The notes under the pieces: model-generated
Seen by the model: only the letters and a program-made list of their open reading frames with translations
Databases searched by the model: none
Told to the model about the DNA's origin: nothing
Shown: positions 36,601 through 47,068 of the stretch, piece after piece
How positions within the stretch are numbered: the stretch's first letter is position 1
How the letters are laid out: the number at the start of each line of letters is the position of its first letter
Position numbers and translations under genes: made by a program
NCBI RefSeq assembly: GCF_008831285.2
Contig: NC_045148.1
Location: forward strand, 14,300,802 to 14,364,801
Length of the DNA: 64,000 bases
Direction: 5' to 3'
Source: Nymphaea colorata
Taxonomy: Eukaryota; Streptophyta; Magnoliopsida; Nymphaeales; Nymphaeaceae

Positions 36601-37964
36601 CTGTACGAATTATTTTAGTTGTTCGCAAAACAACAACGAGTATCCACATTTGGTCTTTTCATTATCAATAAATGGTAATCACAACTGTATCTGCTGAAAT
36701 CTATATGCATAAGACATTGCATGCTAAATTTTCTCCTAGACAACAACCTTCTATTGCAGGCTTGCAATACAACCATTTATTTCTTTCATCTTCCAATCCT
36801 GATAGTATTTCTTTTAGTAGGTACTGGATGAAGTAGTGACGAAGTTTACATATTAAACTACGAGTCATACAAAGAGCCACTCCAAATGTATAATTTTTCC
36901 TGAAGACGTTGCTGTTCAAGGTTTTCATATACTGAGACTGCATCGAAGGTCAGTATGTTTGCTTGTTACTTTCATACGGTGTAAAAGGAGGGGAAAAAAA
37001 CTTGCGTCAACCATCTATTGTTACGTTTCACTGGACACGAAAACAAGCATGTATTGCCACTAAGGGGAACAATCACATCCATAAAAACGTCACCGTCCTT
37101 TTGTCACACTGACTCAAAACAAGGCCAACAGCCATACAATATCTCAAAACAGGAAATCAATGAGAGTCAAGGGACCAAAACTACAACAGAGGCACAAAGT
37201 AAGAACGACCCCATAATTTGCAAGTCTTCATGCAATGACTGGCCCGCTAGAAACACCCTGACCACAAGATTTTCGATCTTATCATATCTATTCCCAATCT
37301 TCAAAAACCATAACCGCGACAAAGCAAACTAAAATTCTCTTTACCAGGAACGTATTAAGACGTATTTCGCGAAAAGATCATTGCTCCAACTCAAAAAAGT
37401 CATGGCACGAGAAGCACCATTTCTGCAAGCAGCATCAGTTTCAAAAAAAAAACAAACCCCCTCCACTCCTAAGAATAAGCAACACTAGCTTGCCAACCCA
37501 CGGTAAAGTTCATTAAGTCCCCATAATTAGGGCTAGCTATACCCCAAAATTCAGAGAAGAAATACCACATAGCAACCGGCTCCCACAAATGACCTAATCT
37601 CACAAGCATAACATTCATGGTTATGATTCTATAAACCCTAAATCTCCGAAAATGTAAGCAAAAATTTCAAATAAAAAAAAAGCAAAAAAATACCGAAATG
37701 ATCAATGGAGAAAAGAGTTCAAACAGTCCCAAATCACCGAAAAAGTCTCCAACAGAAACGGAAAAAAAGACGGGAGAGAGCGCCCAAAATCATCGCCGAA
37801 TCGGATGGAGGAAAAGACTGTGCAGATCATTAAAAACTCAAACGCGAAGAAGGGAAGTGGAAGCCTACGTGAGGAGCGGGAGGCAGAAGTGCGGCGTGGT
37901 ATTGCTGCTGAAGAAGGGCCTGCTGCATCAAAGCCTGCTGCTGCTGCTTCAGCCTCTGCTCCAT
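31715..37964 (-). CDS. UBP1: UBP1/RBP47-type oligouridylate-binding protein, three RRMs
   Basis: Twelve exons join in phase to 414 residues: 37964-37869, 36239-36178, 35824-35722, 34806-34730, 34644-34583, 34494-34407, 33796-33721, 33612-33582, 33252-33133, 32739-32654, 32343-32170, 31984-31715. The protein opens with a Gln-rich tract (residues 5-22), then RRM1 from ~residue 54 ([18 protein letters not shown]), RRM2 from ~137 ([19 protein letters not shown]), RRM3 from ~258 ([18 protein letters not shown]), and a C-terminal tail ending QQLMYYQ, as in Arabidopsis UBP1 proteins. Known relatives bind U-rich sequence in plant pre-mRNA and mRNA 3' UTRs and go to stress granules. The close match over the full length makes the identification firm; which paralogue (a, b or c) is not certain. 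A TATA box and U-rich leader precede it. Confidence 0.96.
33653..33694. repeat. (GA)n microsatellite in UBP1 intron
   Basis: About 20 GA units (CU-rich in the transcript) lie between exons 7 and 8, 41 bases upstream of the exon 8 acceptor. It could act as part of an extended pyrimidine tract. Confidence 0.95.
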
Positions 37965-37989
37965 TTCTCGATTGCGAGGGCTCTTCCGA

Positions 37990-38072
37990 GAAAGGAGGGA
38001 AAAAAAAGAAAAGGAAAAAAAAAACAAAAAACAAAAAAAGAGAAAAAAAAAGAAAGAAACAAAAACGAACCT
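37990..38072 (-). promoter_or_regulatory. U-rich 5' leader tract of the UBP1 gene
   Basis: On the minus strand this stretch is almost wholly U with a few C and G (for example runs of 7 to 10 U). It lies 26 bases upstream of the start codon and downstream of the TATA box, so it should be in the 5' UTR. U-rich RNA is the known ligand of UBP1 proteins. Confidence 0.6.
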
Positions 38073-38131
38073 CAGCAGAGAAACAGAGACCACTCTACGA
38101 AAGAAGAGGGGATGGATGGTAGGGGCCGATT

Positions 38132-38139
38132 ATTTATAG
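38132..38139 (-). promoter_or_regulatory. TATA box of the UBP1 gene
   Basis: Minus-strand TATAAATA, about 170 bases upstream of the ATG at 37964. A start site ~30 bases downstream would give a leader of ~140 nt containing the U-rich tract. Confidence 0.5.
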
Positions 38140-38172
38140 TACCGCGAGAAGACGGACCCGATAGACGTGGTT

Positions 38173-39589
38173 GATCCGTATCCGCGTCCATGTTCACAGA
38201 GGTAAGTGCGAAATGCGAACTCGGGTCCGAAATAGATCCGGGAAAACGTATTCGGAAGAGAGTATGCAGAGTCCCTTTTTGGTCAAGGAAATTTGTTTTT
38301 TAAAATTTTAATCGCCCGTTTCGAAAATACGGCATTTTTATTGCATTACTAACAAGGAGAGCATTTTCTCATCACTTCATGTAACATTTTTTGTTTCTTG
38401 CTTATTCATAATTTATAAGTCTTTTATGTGAGTCTTTAGATACACAAAGATATTGTTGAACATGGATCAATGGTTTCTTTAAAGTGATGACTATTGACTT
38501 TAAGAATCTTTTTCTGCCTTTGAGGATAAAGATTTTGACCAAGAAACTTGAATGAGCCGTGTGGCTTTTCCATTTCTGTTCAAAAATCTAAGTGAAACAA
38601 TGAAATTTAGAAAGTTTGTAATTATAAAAACCTCATGATCCTTCTCCATCAAAAACTACAGTCGATGTTGTTTCGAGGAAAAATGGCATATTTTTAGCGG
38701 TTTGATTCTCGTTGTCTCTTTTTATCAAGTTTTGCATCATTCAGATAAAGCCATTACTAGTGAGCGAAACTCTCACGGTAATATGTGATTTCTGCGGTTT
38801 TTGCTCTAATACCATCAGGAAACTTGGAAAAGACCAGCTCAAGGATAGAAATTGAAACATCATGGGCAGAGCTTGAATGACACATATTTTGAGATTACTA
38901 TCAAACGCAATTAGAGTTAGGAGTACAAGTCTTCGGATTTTGCTCGGTACAAAGGTTTTTCCAATCTCAGCTAGGTGGTACTTGGAACCACTAATGTCCA
39001 ACTAGGGTAAATTTAAACATGGAAAGAAGCGTGATTCCTTCCTCCCAATGGCATAGCCTGAGTTAGGAGTCTTTCTCTCTCCCTCTCTTTCTCAACTTTC
39101 ACTACAATTCGATGTAGATCAAGCATTCAGTGGATAACCATATTTAAACGGGTATAACTTTTTAGTAGCAAAATCTATTAAGTGTACTGTTTCAATTAAC
39201 TCAGGCCTCTATGGTGAACATGCATCACGTAGCCCAGAAAAATTTCTATCCCAACATTACCATGTAACGTACATAAGAGTGGTATTCAACTCTTCAAAAG
39301 TATATAGCAAAGAAGTGACCGGAATAGTGCAACTTGGACAGCTCTATACATGATTTAGCAGCACGAAAAATTGGGCAGCTTGAACAGGCTTGCTATTTGG
39401 TTTTACCAACAGCGATTCTTGGTGCTGGTGGGCAGACTCTGATCTTTCGTGTTCCCCATCGTTCTACTAAGCTAGGCACCTCCCAGTCTCGATGTTTCTG
39501 AAATTGGTTCAAGTGCATTGGCAATTAGGGGTTGCCATATTAAACATGCAGTGCTCTACTGGGATAGTATTTACCGCAGGAATTATCAT
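38173..39589. other. Spacer between UBP1 promoter and SNM1 3' end
   Basis: AT-rich with no gene recognised; it should hold the UBP1 upstream region and the SNM1 3' UTR (both genes on the minus strand). The short open frames at 38741-39001 (-) and 39492-39740 (+) show no domain. Confidence 0.5.
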
Positions 39590-42500
39590 TCAAGCCTTGA
39601 GCAGTGCAACCATGGCTTCTTCCGACTCAGGGCCATCATTGTTAACGCTTGGAATAATCTTTTCAGGTGATAAAGATTGCACAAAATCCTTCATCTCAGA
39701 GAAACTGCAGTGTTCACTGTATGGAACTTCATACCTGTAAAAACATAGCATACATTGATGAACATGTTGGGAAAACAAGTTGACGAGATTATACTACATT
39801 AGTGGAGATTATACTACATTAGTACGCAACCCATACTTTTTTGTTTAGCTGACATGCAGAACAAAGATCAAACGTATGAAAAGGTTCATTAATGGAAATA
39901 ACCCATAAGAAGCAATATAAAAAAGCACACCAAAAACTTGAGTTCAAGGGAAAGATCTCCAGAAGGATGGACTCAGCACCTGATGACAGTACCCTGCTGC
40001 CACCTTCTCCCAGTAGATTTTTTCTTTCCTTTCCCAAATGTCCAACCAGTAGGAGAGAATGCAACTATAACATCATAGATTCCCTGCATACACCAAAGAC
40101 AAAGCAGAAGAAAATGAAAATAAATTTGGAAATATAACTTTTCATGCAGAAGTTAGAACTTAAAATTAAAGTTTAGTTTGGCCCTGTTAGATGTTCAATT
40201 AAAATAGCCTGAAAATGCCAACTCGTTGCAGATAGGCCATCACTAGATCCTGATTTCTCAGTTGGTTAGAGACATAGACGCTCATACGGCAGCAGGTCAG
40301 GCAACAATGCTTGCGTCATTCCAAACTGTAGGTGAAAGACTCACAGTGCTTTGTTGATAATTTAGATCGAGTCAGATGCTTTAAATTACAACAAGATCAG
40401 TGTAACAACATAACTGTTATACTTCATTGATAGATGAAACTATTTGAAAACCTTTAAGCAATGCAAACCATCAGTGTCCTCACTGAGGAATGCCCAAAAA
40501 GAAAATACTGATGCTTTGAAACAAAATGGTTACTCACGGAGTACTGATTGGATATATACTTCATCCTCTTAAAACTTGCAAGCATCCACATGGGCACTAC
40601 ATGAATATGGGACTCTTGCTCATTCGATGTAAACCATTTCCGATCTTCCTCAGGCAATTCCAAGCATTCAAGCAACTGAAGCTTCGCTGCACCAACATAA
40701 ATCTTTTTACGAAGAATCCGAGCAACTTCTAGGAATAACTTCTCCTTTCCTGTAAGCATCATGTACCGGGTTTAGTTGTGGCAAGAAGTGGCAGGTATCT
40801 CGCTGTCTCAAGCATTGACTAGGGGAGAAGAATACTGTCCTAAGTATTTGTGCTTGATATAGGAAGCTATCAAAGAAAGTCTTTAGCTTAGAATTACCAA
40901 TAGTATATGTGCCTATAAGAAAAAGGGTTTTTGGATTGAAGGCTTCTGCTTGAATAGCATCTATGACGAACTGAATTACTGCATCCTGCTTTGGGAAGTC
41001 ATACTGCAGCAGATGAAAGGCTATAAGAGACCTTTTATTAGAATCCAAGTTGGAAAAAGTCATTAATCAATGCACTTCCACAAGCACTTATTTAAAGAAT
41101 CTAAAAGGAGGGTCCTATAAGGAAGCAATCGCAACTCCAGACTTCCCATTTCCTGTTGAGAAGTGTTTATTCTAATCAAGATGAACACAGTGATGAAAAA
41201 AGTGCTTCACCATTACCATGAGAAGAACGAACTACTGACTTTGCCACAAAAGAAAGGTCCCCTTTTTCTTCCTAACAAATTAGGTTTTATCTGTTTGTAA
41301 TGCTTAATAACGTACCTGTGGATTACAATAGGTGGTATCAAGGATAAGAGTGTGGATACAGCATGATCTCAAAATTGGATTACTTGTCATTTCTTCACAA
41401 TACCGGAAATCTCCTGTATGCAAAACAGGCTGCAAGCAAAAGCATATATTAAACTAAGCTGAAATCATATCAAATTCAAAGTTACAATCGGCAAAGGAAA
41501 GTTCAGGTGACAGAATGACAGGGTTGGGACTTGATCCAGGGACTTCAGTTTTGAATAATTAATCAAGTCACACTGGAATCTAATCACCACCCAGTTATGC
41601 AAATAAACACACTGGTATGTTTTAACTAAGTGATCTTATGAGGCCGCACCTTACCATTAGGGGGTTCAAAAAGGATAATGATTGATCCAGGGCAATGGTT
41701 TGCATCCATGCAAGTTACACTGATCCCCTTAATATTAATTTTTTTGTTAAGGGGCAGTCCTTCTATTCTATCCAACGGAACACCAATCTTCATATTCACT
41801 AGGCGTGCAGTGATTGAGGAGCAATATATTTTCCCATGACAAAAGCCCCTGGTGAGTCCTTGATAATCTGCATCAATATTTATCAGAGTAATCATCATCA
41901 ACATATATTTTTTTCCTTAATATGAGGCACTATAAGTTTACAAATATATGCTAGGCACTAATACCAGAACACAACCTAGAACCTTGAACTTCCTAATACC
42001 ACGGAGAAAATGATATGTCCCAAGAGTGAAAGCACGACAGACAATAACTGTTGCTGGAAAATTGCTTCCTGACAGGCAAACAGCATTCACGACATTTGCT
42101 GTTCCACTGCTTTAGCTAATAATTGTAACTTAAGATCATATTCCAAGTGTACACAGCTTCCGCATCCAATTTGATTTTTTTAACTGACCTTAGATTGTGA
42201 AACGCCATTATAGCTGCTTCACAGACTCCTTTTTCTGGATCTGCGAATTGCCATTCTAGCTGTTTTACAGACACAGACCCCTTTGTCTACTTAATAACCT
42301 TCATACTAATTAAGTCCATCTGGCTCATGCAAGGACTAACAGGACCTGTGGTGGTAACAAAATCTTGCTCTCACCATTATAAACAAATCAAGAACAGGAA
42401 CTGATACCTCTACTATATTTGGGGTTTCTTTCTGCAGACATGATCAACTACATTACAAATTTTTCCTTCCTAACTTGAAGTGGAAAGAATCATGAATAAT

Positions 42501-45230
42501 ACTCTGCCCAACATCAACAAATTGCTAGCTGATTCACATGTCACTTGCATAAGCTTGCTGAGTTATTCAAGAAATGAATTTTTTAATTTCCTCAAACATT
42601 TTCATTGGAAGGAGAACCTCTTTTTAATTCATGATTTTCAGATATAAATTACCTTACCTGATCAGACAAGAAAACTCTAACACAAAGAAAATAGTGCAGG
42701 GCCTGCTGGCACATTGTCCCTTTCGAGTCATACTCATATGATTCTGTCCCATCTAATTTGGTAAAGTCCAATGGGCTAAAACAATTGATTAAGAGGTAAA
42801 TTTTTCAAAAATATATACATCAAGCAGGATGAGTTTATTGTGGCATGGCAATACAATTTAAGAGTTTAATATCTCAGTATATCAGTTACAAATAATAACA
42901 TGCAAGAAAAACAAACTACATAAAAGTTATTACAGACAAACGAAAAAAAAAACACACTTACGGTCAGTATGAAAGTGGGTAAGAAACCAGTCAGAACAAT
43001 CCCCTCTTAGGTATTGGAAGGCATCCTGCAATCATGTGTCAGATACAGTGATTTTATGAGGAAAACATACACAAACCTTGCAAGCATTAAAAATCTCTTG
43101 GGCAATAGATCATCTAGACATGATTCACCAAAGTAAGGAAAAGAAATCACTTGAAATGTGAAAGCCAACATAGACTCCTGAAGTCATATTATCCATATAA
43201 ACAAAACATGAAAGGGAGACAAAATTATCTTCCTGGACATGCTGCGCAAGTAGCACACAAGTAGCTAGGGCTCAGTATTGGCACATAGTTTGCAACCAAA
43301 GTGCTAAACGCTCTGCCAATACCCTTTCTAAGTGCGAATGAAACAACACAAAGTAGTTGCACGATTTTCACTAGGAAACCAGTTGAACCGCAGCCATAGC
43401 AAGAGTAAGACATACCACTCGAAATGGTGTTCCAGGTATACAGCACCATGTAGGCGCATCTTTCAGTTTTGAGTGCCCAAGTTTTTTAACATGCCTACGT
43501 CTTTTAGTGGCAGAACTTGTAGTAGCCCTTTGAATTTTTTGTTTGGTTGAGACTGTGCCAGGTTCTTGCTGCTTTCTCTGAACATTTGGTGAGGCTCGAA
43601 AAAATTCAGTAATCAACTTATTGCCTGGCACACTGACCTGCTTTTCTTCTAGACAATGTATATCTTCTTTCTTAGCATCAACATCAGGTAAGCCTTTCCT
43701 TCTCAACTCATTAAGTGCATTGACGATCTTCCTTCTTGGACCCAGATTTGTTATGCCCAAACTGAGTAAATCCTGTCGGATGGAAAAATAAAATTCAATT
43801 AGTCAAAATCGTTCCTGTCCACTGGAGAAGATAAAACTCAATTAGTGTAAGGACCCAACAACTCTCCCCATTCGTTCTGATAGAAAGTCACGGCATCCGA
43901 ATTGGAATAAGTTATTGAAGAGATGAAATGGCTCAAATTCAGTTAATCAAATGGAAAATGTCTTGCTCAAGTTGATTCTCCTAAAACCCAAAATCATCAA
44001 AAACTGGGCATGATTTTCGGTCATGAAAGACAAACCTCTTCAGTCAACCACTGGAGCGTGTCCCAATCTATCTCCTCCCGTGCAAATGCGTCTCCATATC
44101 TAGACAGATCCAAAGATTTAAGCCACTCAAGTACAGGGGTGACATCAACCATGTGATGATTAGAGGACATCTCTCTATCATCCCTTCGATTTATTACCTA
44201 CAAGAAAACAAAACAAAGTTTCAAATACTCAACATAGAGCACAGTTATAAAACATACTTCTCAGATTGTGAACTGCATATTCAATGCAGGAGGCAGGATT
44301 TGTAAGTGTAAGAAAAAAAAGTACACATTCAAACTTGAAATGCAGGTAGCACCGTAGAAAAAACCAAATCTCGTTAAGTTCTCAATTAAATGAAAAGGTG
44401 CATCTGACCTCAGCGCGCACCTAGATCAGAATTTTCTATTCCATTTTGTGTATATGATTAAGCATAGAATTTAAAAGCAGGCACATGAACACCTCTAAAT
44501 GGCAAAAATAATCGGTGTAATGATACATTACTTTGTGAATTACACAATTCGAATTCAGTTGAGAACAGCGATGCAAGTGAAACAAATGGTGAAGAAAGAT
44601 CACCTCCGGGACCTCTTGCTTCTCTATGCACTCGTTTGAGTGAACCGACCGCAACTCGTCGCTCAAGCTGGTTATGTCTTCCCCACATATTGGGCAAGCA
44701 ATCTTCTCCTCTAATTCAGCTCCCGCTGGCATTTTCTCTTCCGTTTCCCCATCCAAGCTCTTCATGTCAGAATTCCCGCTTTCAACTGTCCGCAACAGCT
44801 TTGTGTCCTCCTCGGACGATCCCACTGTCTTTGCATCGTCAACCAAACCATTGCTCTCCTCCGACTCAATGCACAGCTGAATCAAAGTATTTAGCTGCGT
44901 GCCAGGAACGAAATCCCCGTGCCCACCTTCTTCCAAGCATCCGCCATTTGTACCAGAAACGGAAAGCTTGGGTTCTCCGGGGCGAAACTGGTCGGTCTTT
45001 CCTGCCGCCACCTTCGGTTTCTTTCGTGGACGATCTGGCTTAGTCTTTCTTCTAGAGATATTTGTGGGTGCTTTGCAGGAAGCCAGAACGAACTTCTGGG
45101 TGACTGAAGCGACGTCGATCGGGTTCTGGAAATCGTCGTCATCATTGTCCCCAATCGGCAGGTTCATTGGCAACATGCTTTCAAATTTGGGTGCCCCAAT
45201 TTTGTTGGATATCCCGGATTTTGACAGCAT
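39590..45230 (-). CDS. SNM1: SNM1-type DNA cross-link repair nuclease (MBL/beta-CASP)
   Basis: Ten exons join in phase to 702 residues: 45230-44604, 44197-44036, 43772-43416, 43025-42962, 41867-41650, 41429-41316, 41003-40898, 40749-40538, 40083-39980, 39734-39590. Order: a disordered basic N-terminus (RRKTKPDRPRKKPK); a UBZ4-like finger with C179, C182, H197, C201; a SAM domain (~residues 228-290, EWLKSLDLSRYGDAF, DLLSLGITNLGPRRKI); a metallo-beta-lactamase core with HFHTDH at 399-404, NHCPGS around 460 and HTGDFR at 480-485; and a beta-CASP region ending with YSEHCSF near 660. All metal-binding motifs I can name are intact, so it should be an active 5'-3' exonuclease acting in nuclear DNA repair; the UBZ finger suggests recruitment to ubiquitinated chromatin. 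It matches the plant SNM1 line rather than ARTEMIS or SNM1B because of the UBZ plus SAM order. Confidence 0.95.
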
Positions 45231-45990
45231 ATCGTCGACGTTCTGCCGTTGGCCTTCGATCTTTCTAGGGTTTCAGGTTGCGGATGCAGCGATTGCACTT
45301 GCTGGCCATTTCAAATTTGCAAGGAAAGGCGGGAACGCAGTCATTTGTATGTCTCAAGATTCTGACGCGATTCATGTGTCTCGTTTATAATTAAAATTAA
45401 AAAGGTAAGAAACCTTTTTCTTTGTTTTCTTTTTCATTTTTCTTAGGAATTAGTTCTATTCAGTATTATCAATATCTCTCGGCATGGGATTATACTGGCT
45501 GCTGCGTATTACATACAAGTTCTATTTTTTCAATTTTAAATCAATTTAAGGTATTTTAAATTCATAAAATCAAAATATAAAGCAATACAAGAGATACATG
45601 GATGGGGACCTTTGAAAACAAGAACATTAACACTGTTTCATAAATATATTCGAAAGACTAAATAAATTTATAAAACATTGAAGTTACACTAAAGCTGGTC
45701 AAAGATTAGGCGAAATTTATGGAATACTGAAACTCAACGTTGCACTAATATGTCCCACCTACCACCTAAAACTCAAGTTATGCTCGGACCATTTTCTTTT
45801 AAGGGAGTTAATTCATAAACAGAGCTTTCGCGTTTTTAGTCAGACTCTCTAAGTGAGTTAATGGTTTTTTTGCGGTGCAAAGCGCAAACTTTTGAGTTAC
45901 CAACGCAATCAAGAAAAGGATTTGGTGATTGATCACTTTTCTTCAAAATGTTAAGTTAAAGGTTCGCCAGAATGAGTGGCATGGTGGGTC

Positions 45991-46033
45991 AAATAAATAA
46001 ATAAATAAATAAATATATATATATATATATATA
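45991..46033. repeat. (AAAT)n(TA)n microsatellite
   Basis: About six AAAT units pass into a TA run, ~760 bases upstream of the SNM1 start codon. Confidence 0.9.
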
Positions 46034-46263
46034 ACCTGCATTAATTCCTGAATTCAACTTATCGCCTGGTGTGATTGACTCTGAGGAACTTTTCATCTCA
46101 GGGCAGGATTATCTTCATTTCTCTGTTGTACAATAAGGGGAGCGCGCAAAGACAAAAGATGGGCACCTTCGATAACTTTAATTTTAATGGAGAAAAGAGG
46201 TTGAAAAAGGTCGTTCCTCAATCAGATAGTAATATCATATCACAGATAACAAAATAAGATTCT

Positions 46264-46600
46264 GCATGTCTATAGCATAGTTAGCTTTTGAAAAAATACA
46301 GACGTTTTATTCGCAAGTTTTAAATGCAGGGATGCAACGCAAGATGGGTTAGTAGCAGATCGACTACCAGGTCAGGTTCCCTTGAGGATCTGCCCAAACG
46401 GATGGTGATATAATAAGATAAAGATTTTGCATGCCTACCGTATACCTTTCAGTTTTTGGAAAACTGCACAGCGCTATTGTCCAAAGTTTTGGAGATGGGG
46501 ACGCATTGGATTGGCTCCAAAAGATAGCAGATGGATTACCCATATCAGGTCCCCCTGAGCCAGAGGATCTGCAGTCTGTAAATGGAATCCATTTATTTGG
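46264..46600. repeat. Diverged ~166-bp tandem duplication
   Basis: Words recur in the same order about 166 bases apart: GCATGTCTATAGCATA and GCATGCCTACCGTATA; AGATGGGTTAG and AGATGGGGACG; AGATCGACTACCAGGTCAGGTTCCCTTGAG... and AGATGGATTACCCATATCAGG...; GAGGATCTGC in both. The copies have diverged markedly, so the duplication is old. Confidence 0.6.
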
Positions 46601-47068
46601 TTCACAGAATGTTCAAACCAGGAGAGAACAATGATCGCCAAAAGCAACACAGGGTGTTTACCTTTTTGATGCTCAGTATTTATCCACGGACAGATGTTTG
46701 AACGAAAGCAAACAGGAGATTTCATGACCATACTTATAAAACATATTTGCACTGGTTTAACGTGACATTAGATCAAGGTTAAACAAACAGTCTGAACTCA
46801 GAGTATTTCTTGAAACAGGGATAATGGAACTCATTGCTAATGTTTTTAGGCAGTGGAATAAGCTTTTTACTCTCATTTGTTACACATGAATAAGTCATGT
46901 TCTTTTGTACAAAATAACCAAGAAAAAGAAAAAAGTAAAACAGATCTTAAAAGTGAATGGAAACCACACTTACAGCCAGCAGCGGCTCTTCTCATGGTTC
47001 AAACAGGCTCCATTTACAAGGAAACATTTCCTTCGTGGAAGGAGGAATCAAGCTTGAACCTCCACGCA

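Larger units (their letters stand above)
45231..47068. other. SNM1 upstream region and GH28 3' flank
   Basis: No gene recognised. An (AAAT)n(TA)n run lies at 45991-46033, and a diverged direct duplication at 46264-46600. Confidence 0.5.

Noticed and set aside
37698-38174. Plus-strand ORFs over the UBP1 leader
   Set aside because: They read the A-rich complement of the U-rich leader and Gln-rich exon; Lys-rich, low-complexity products.
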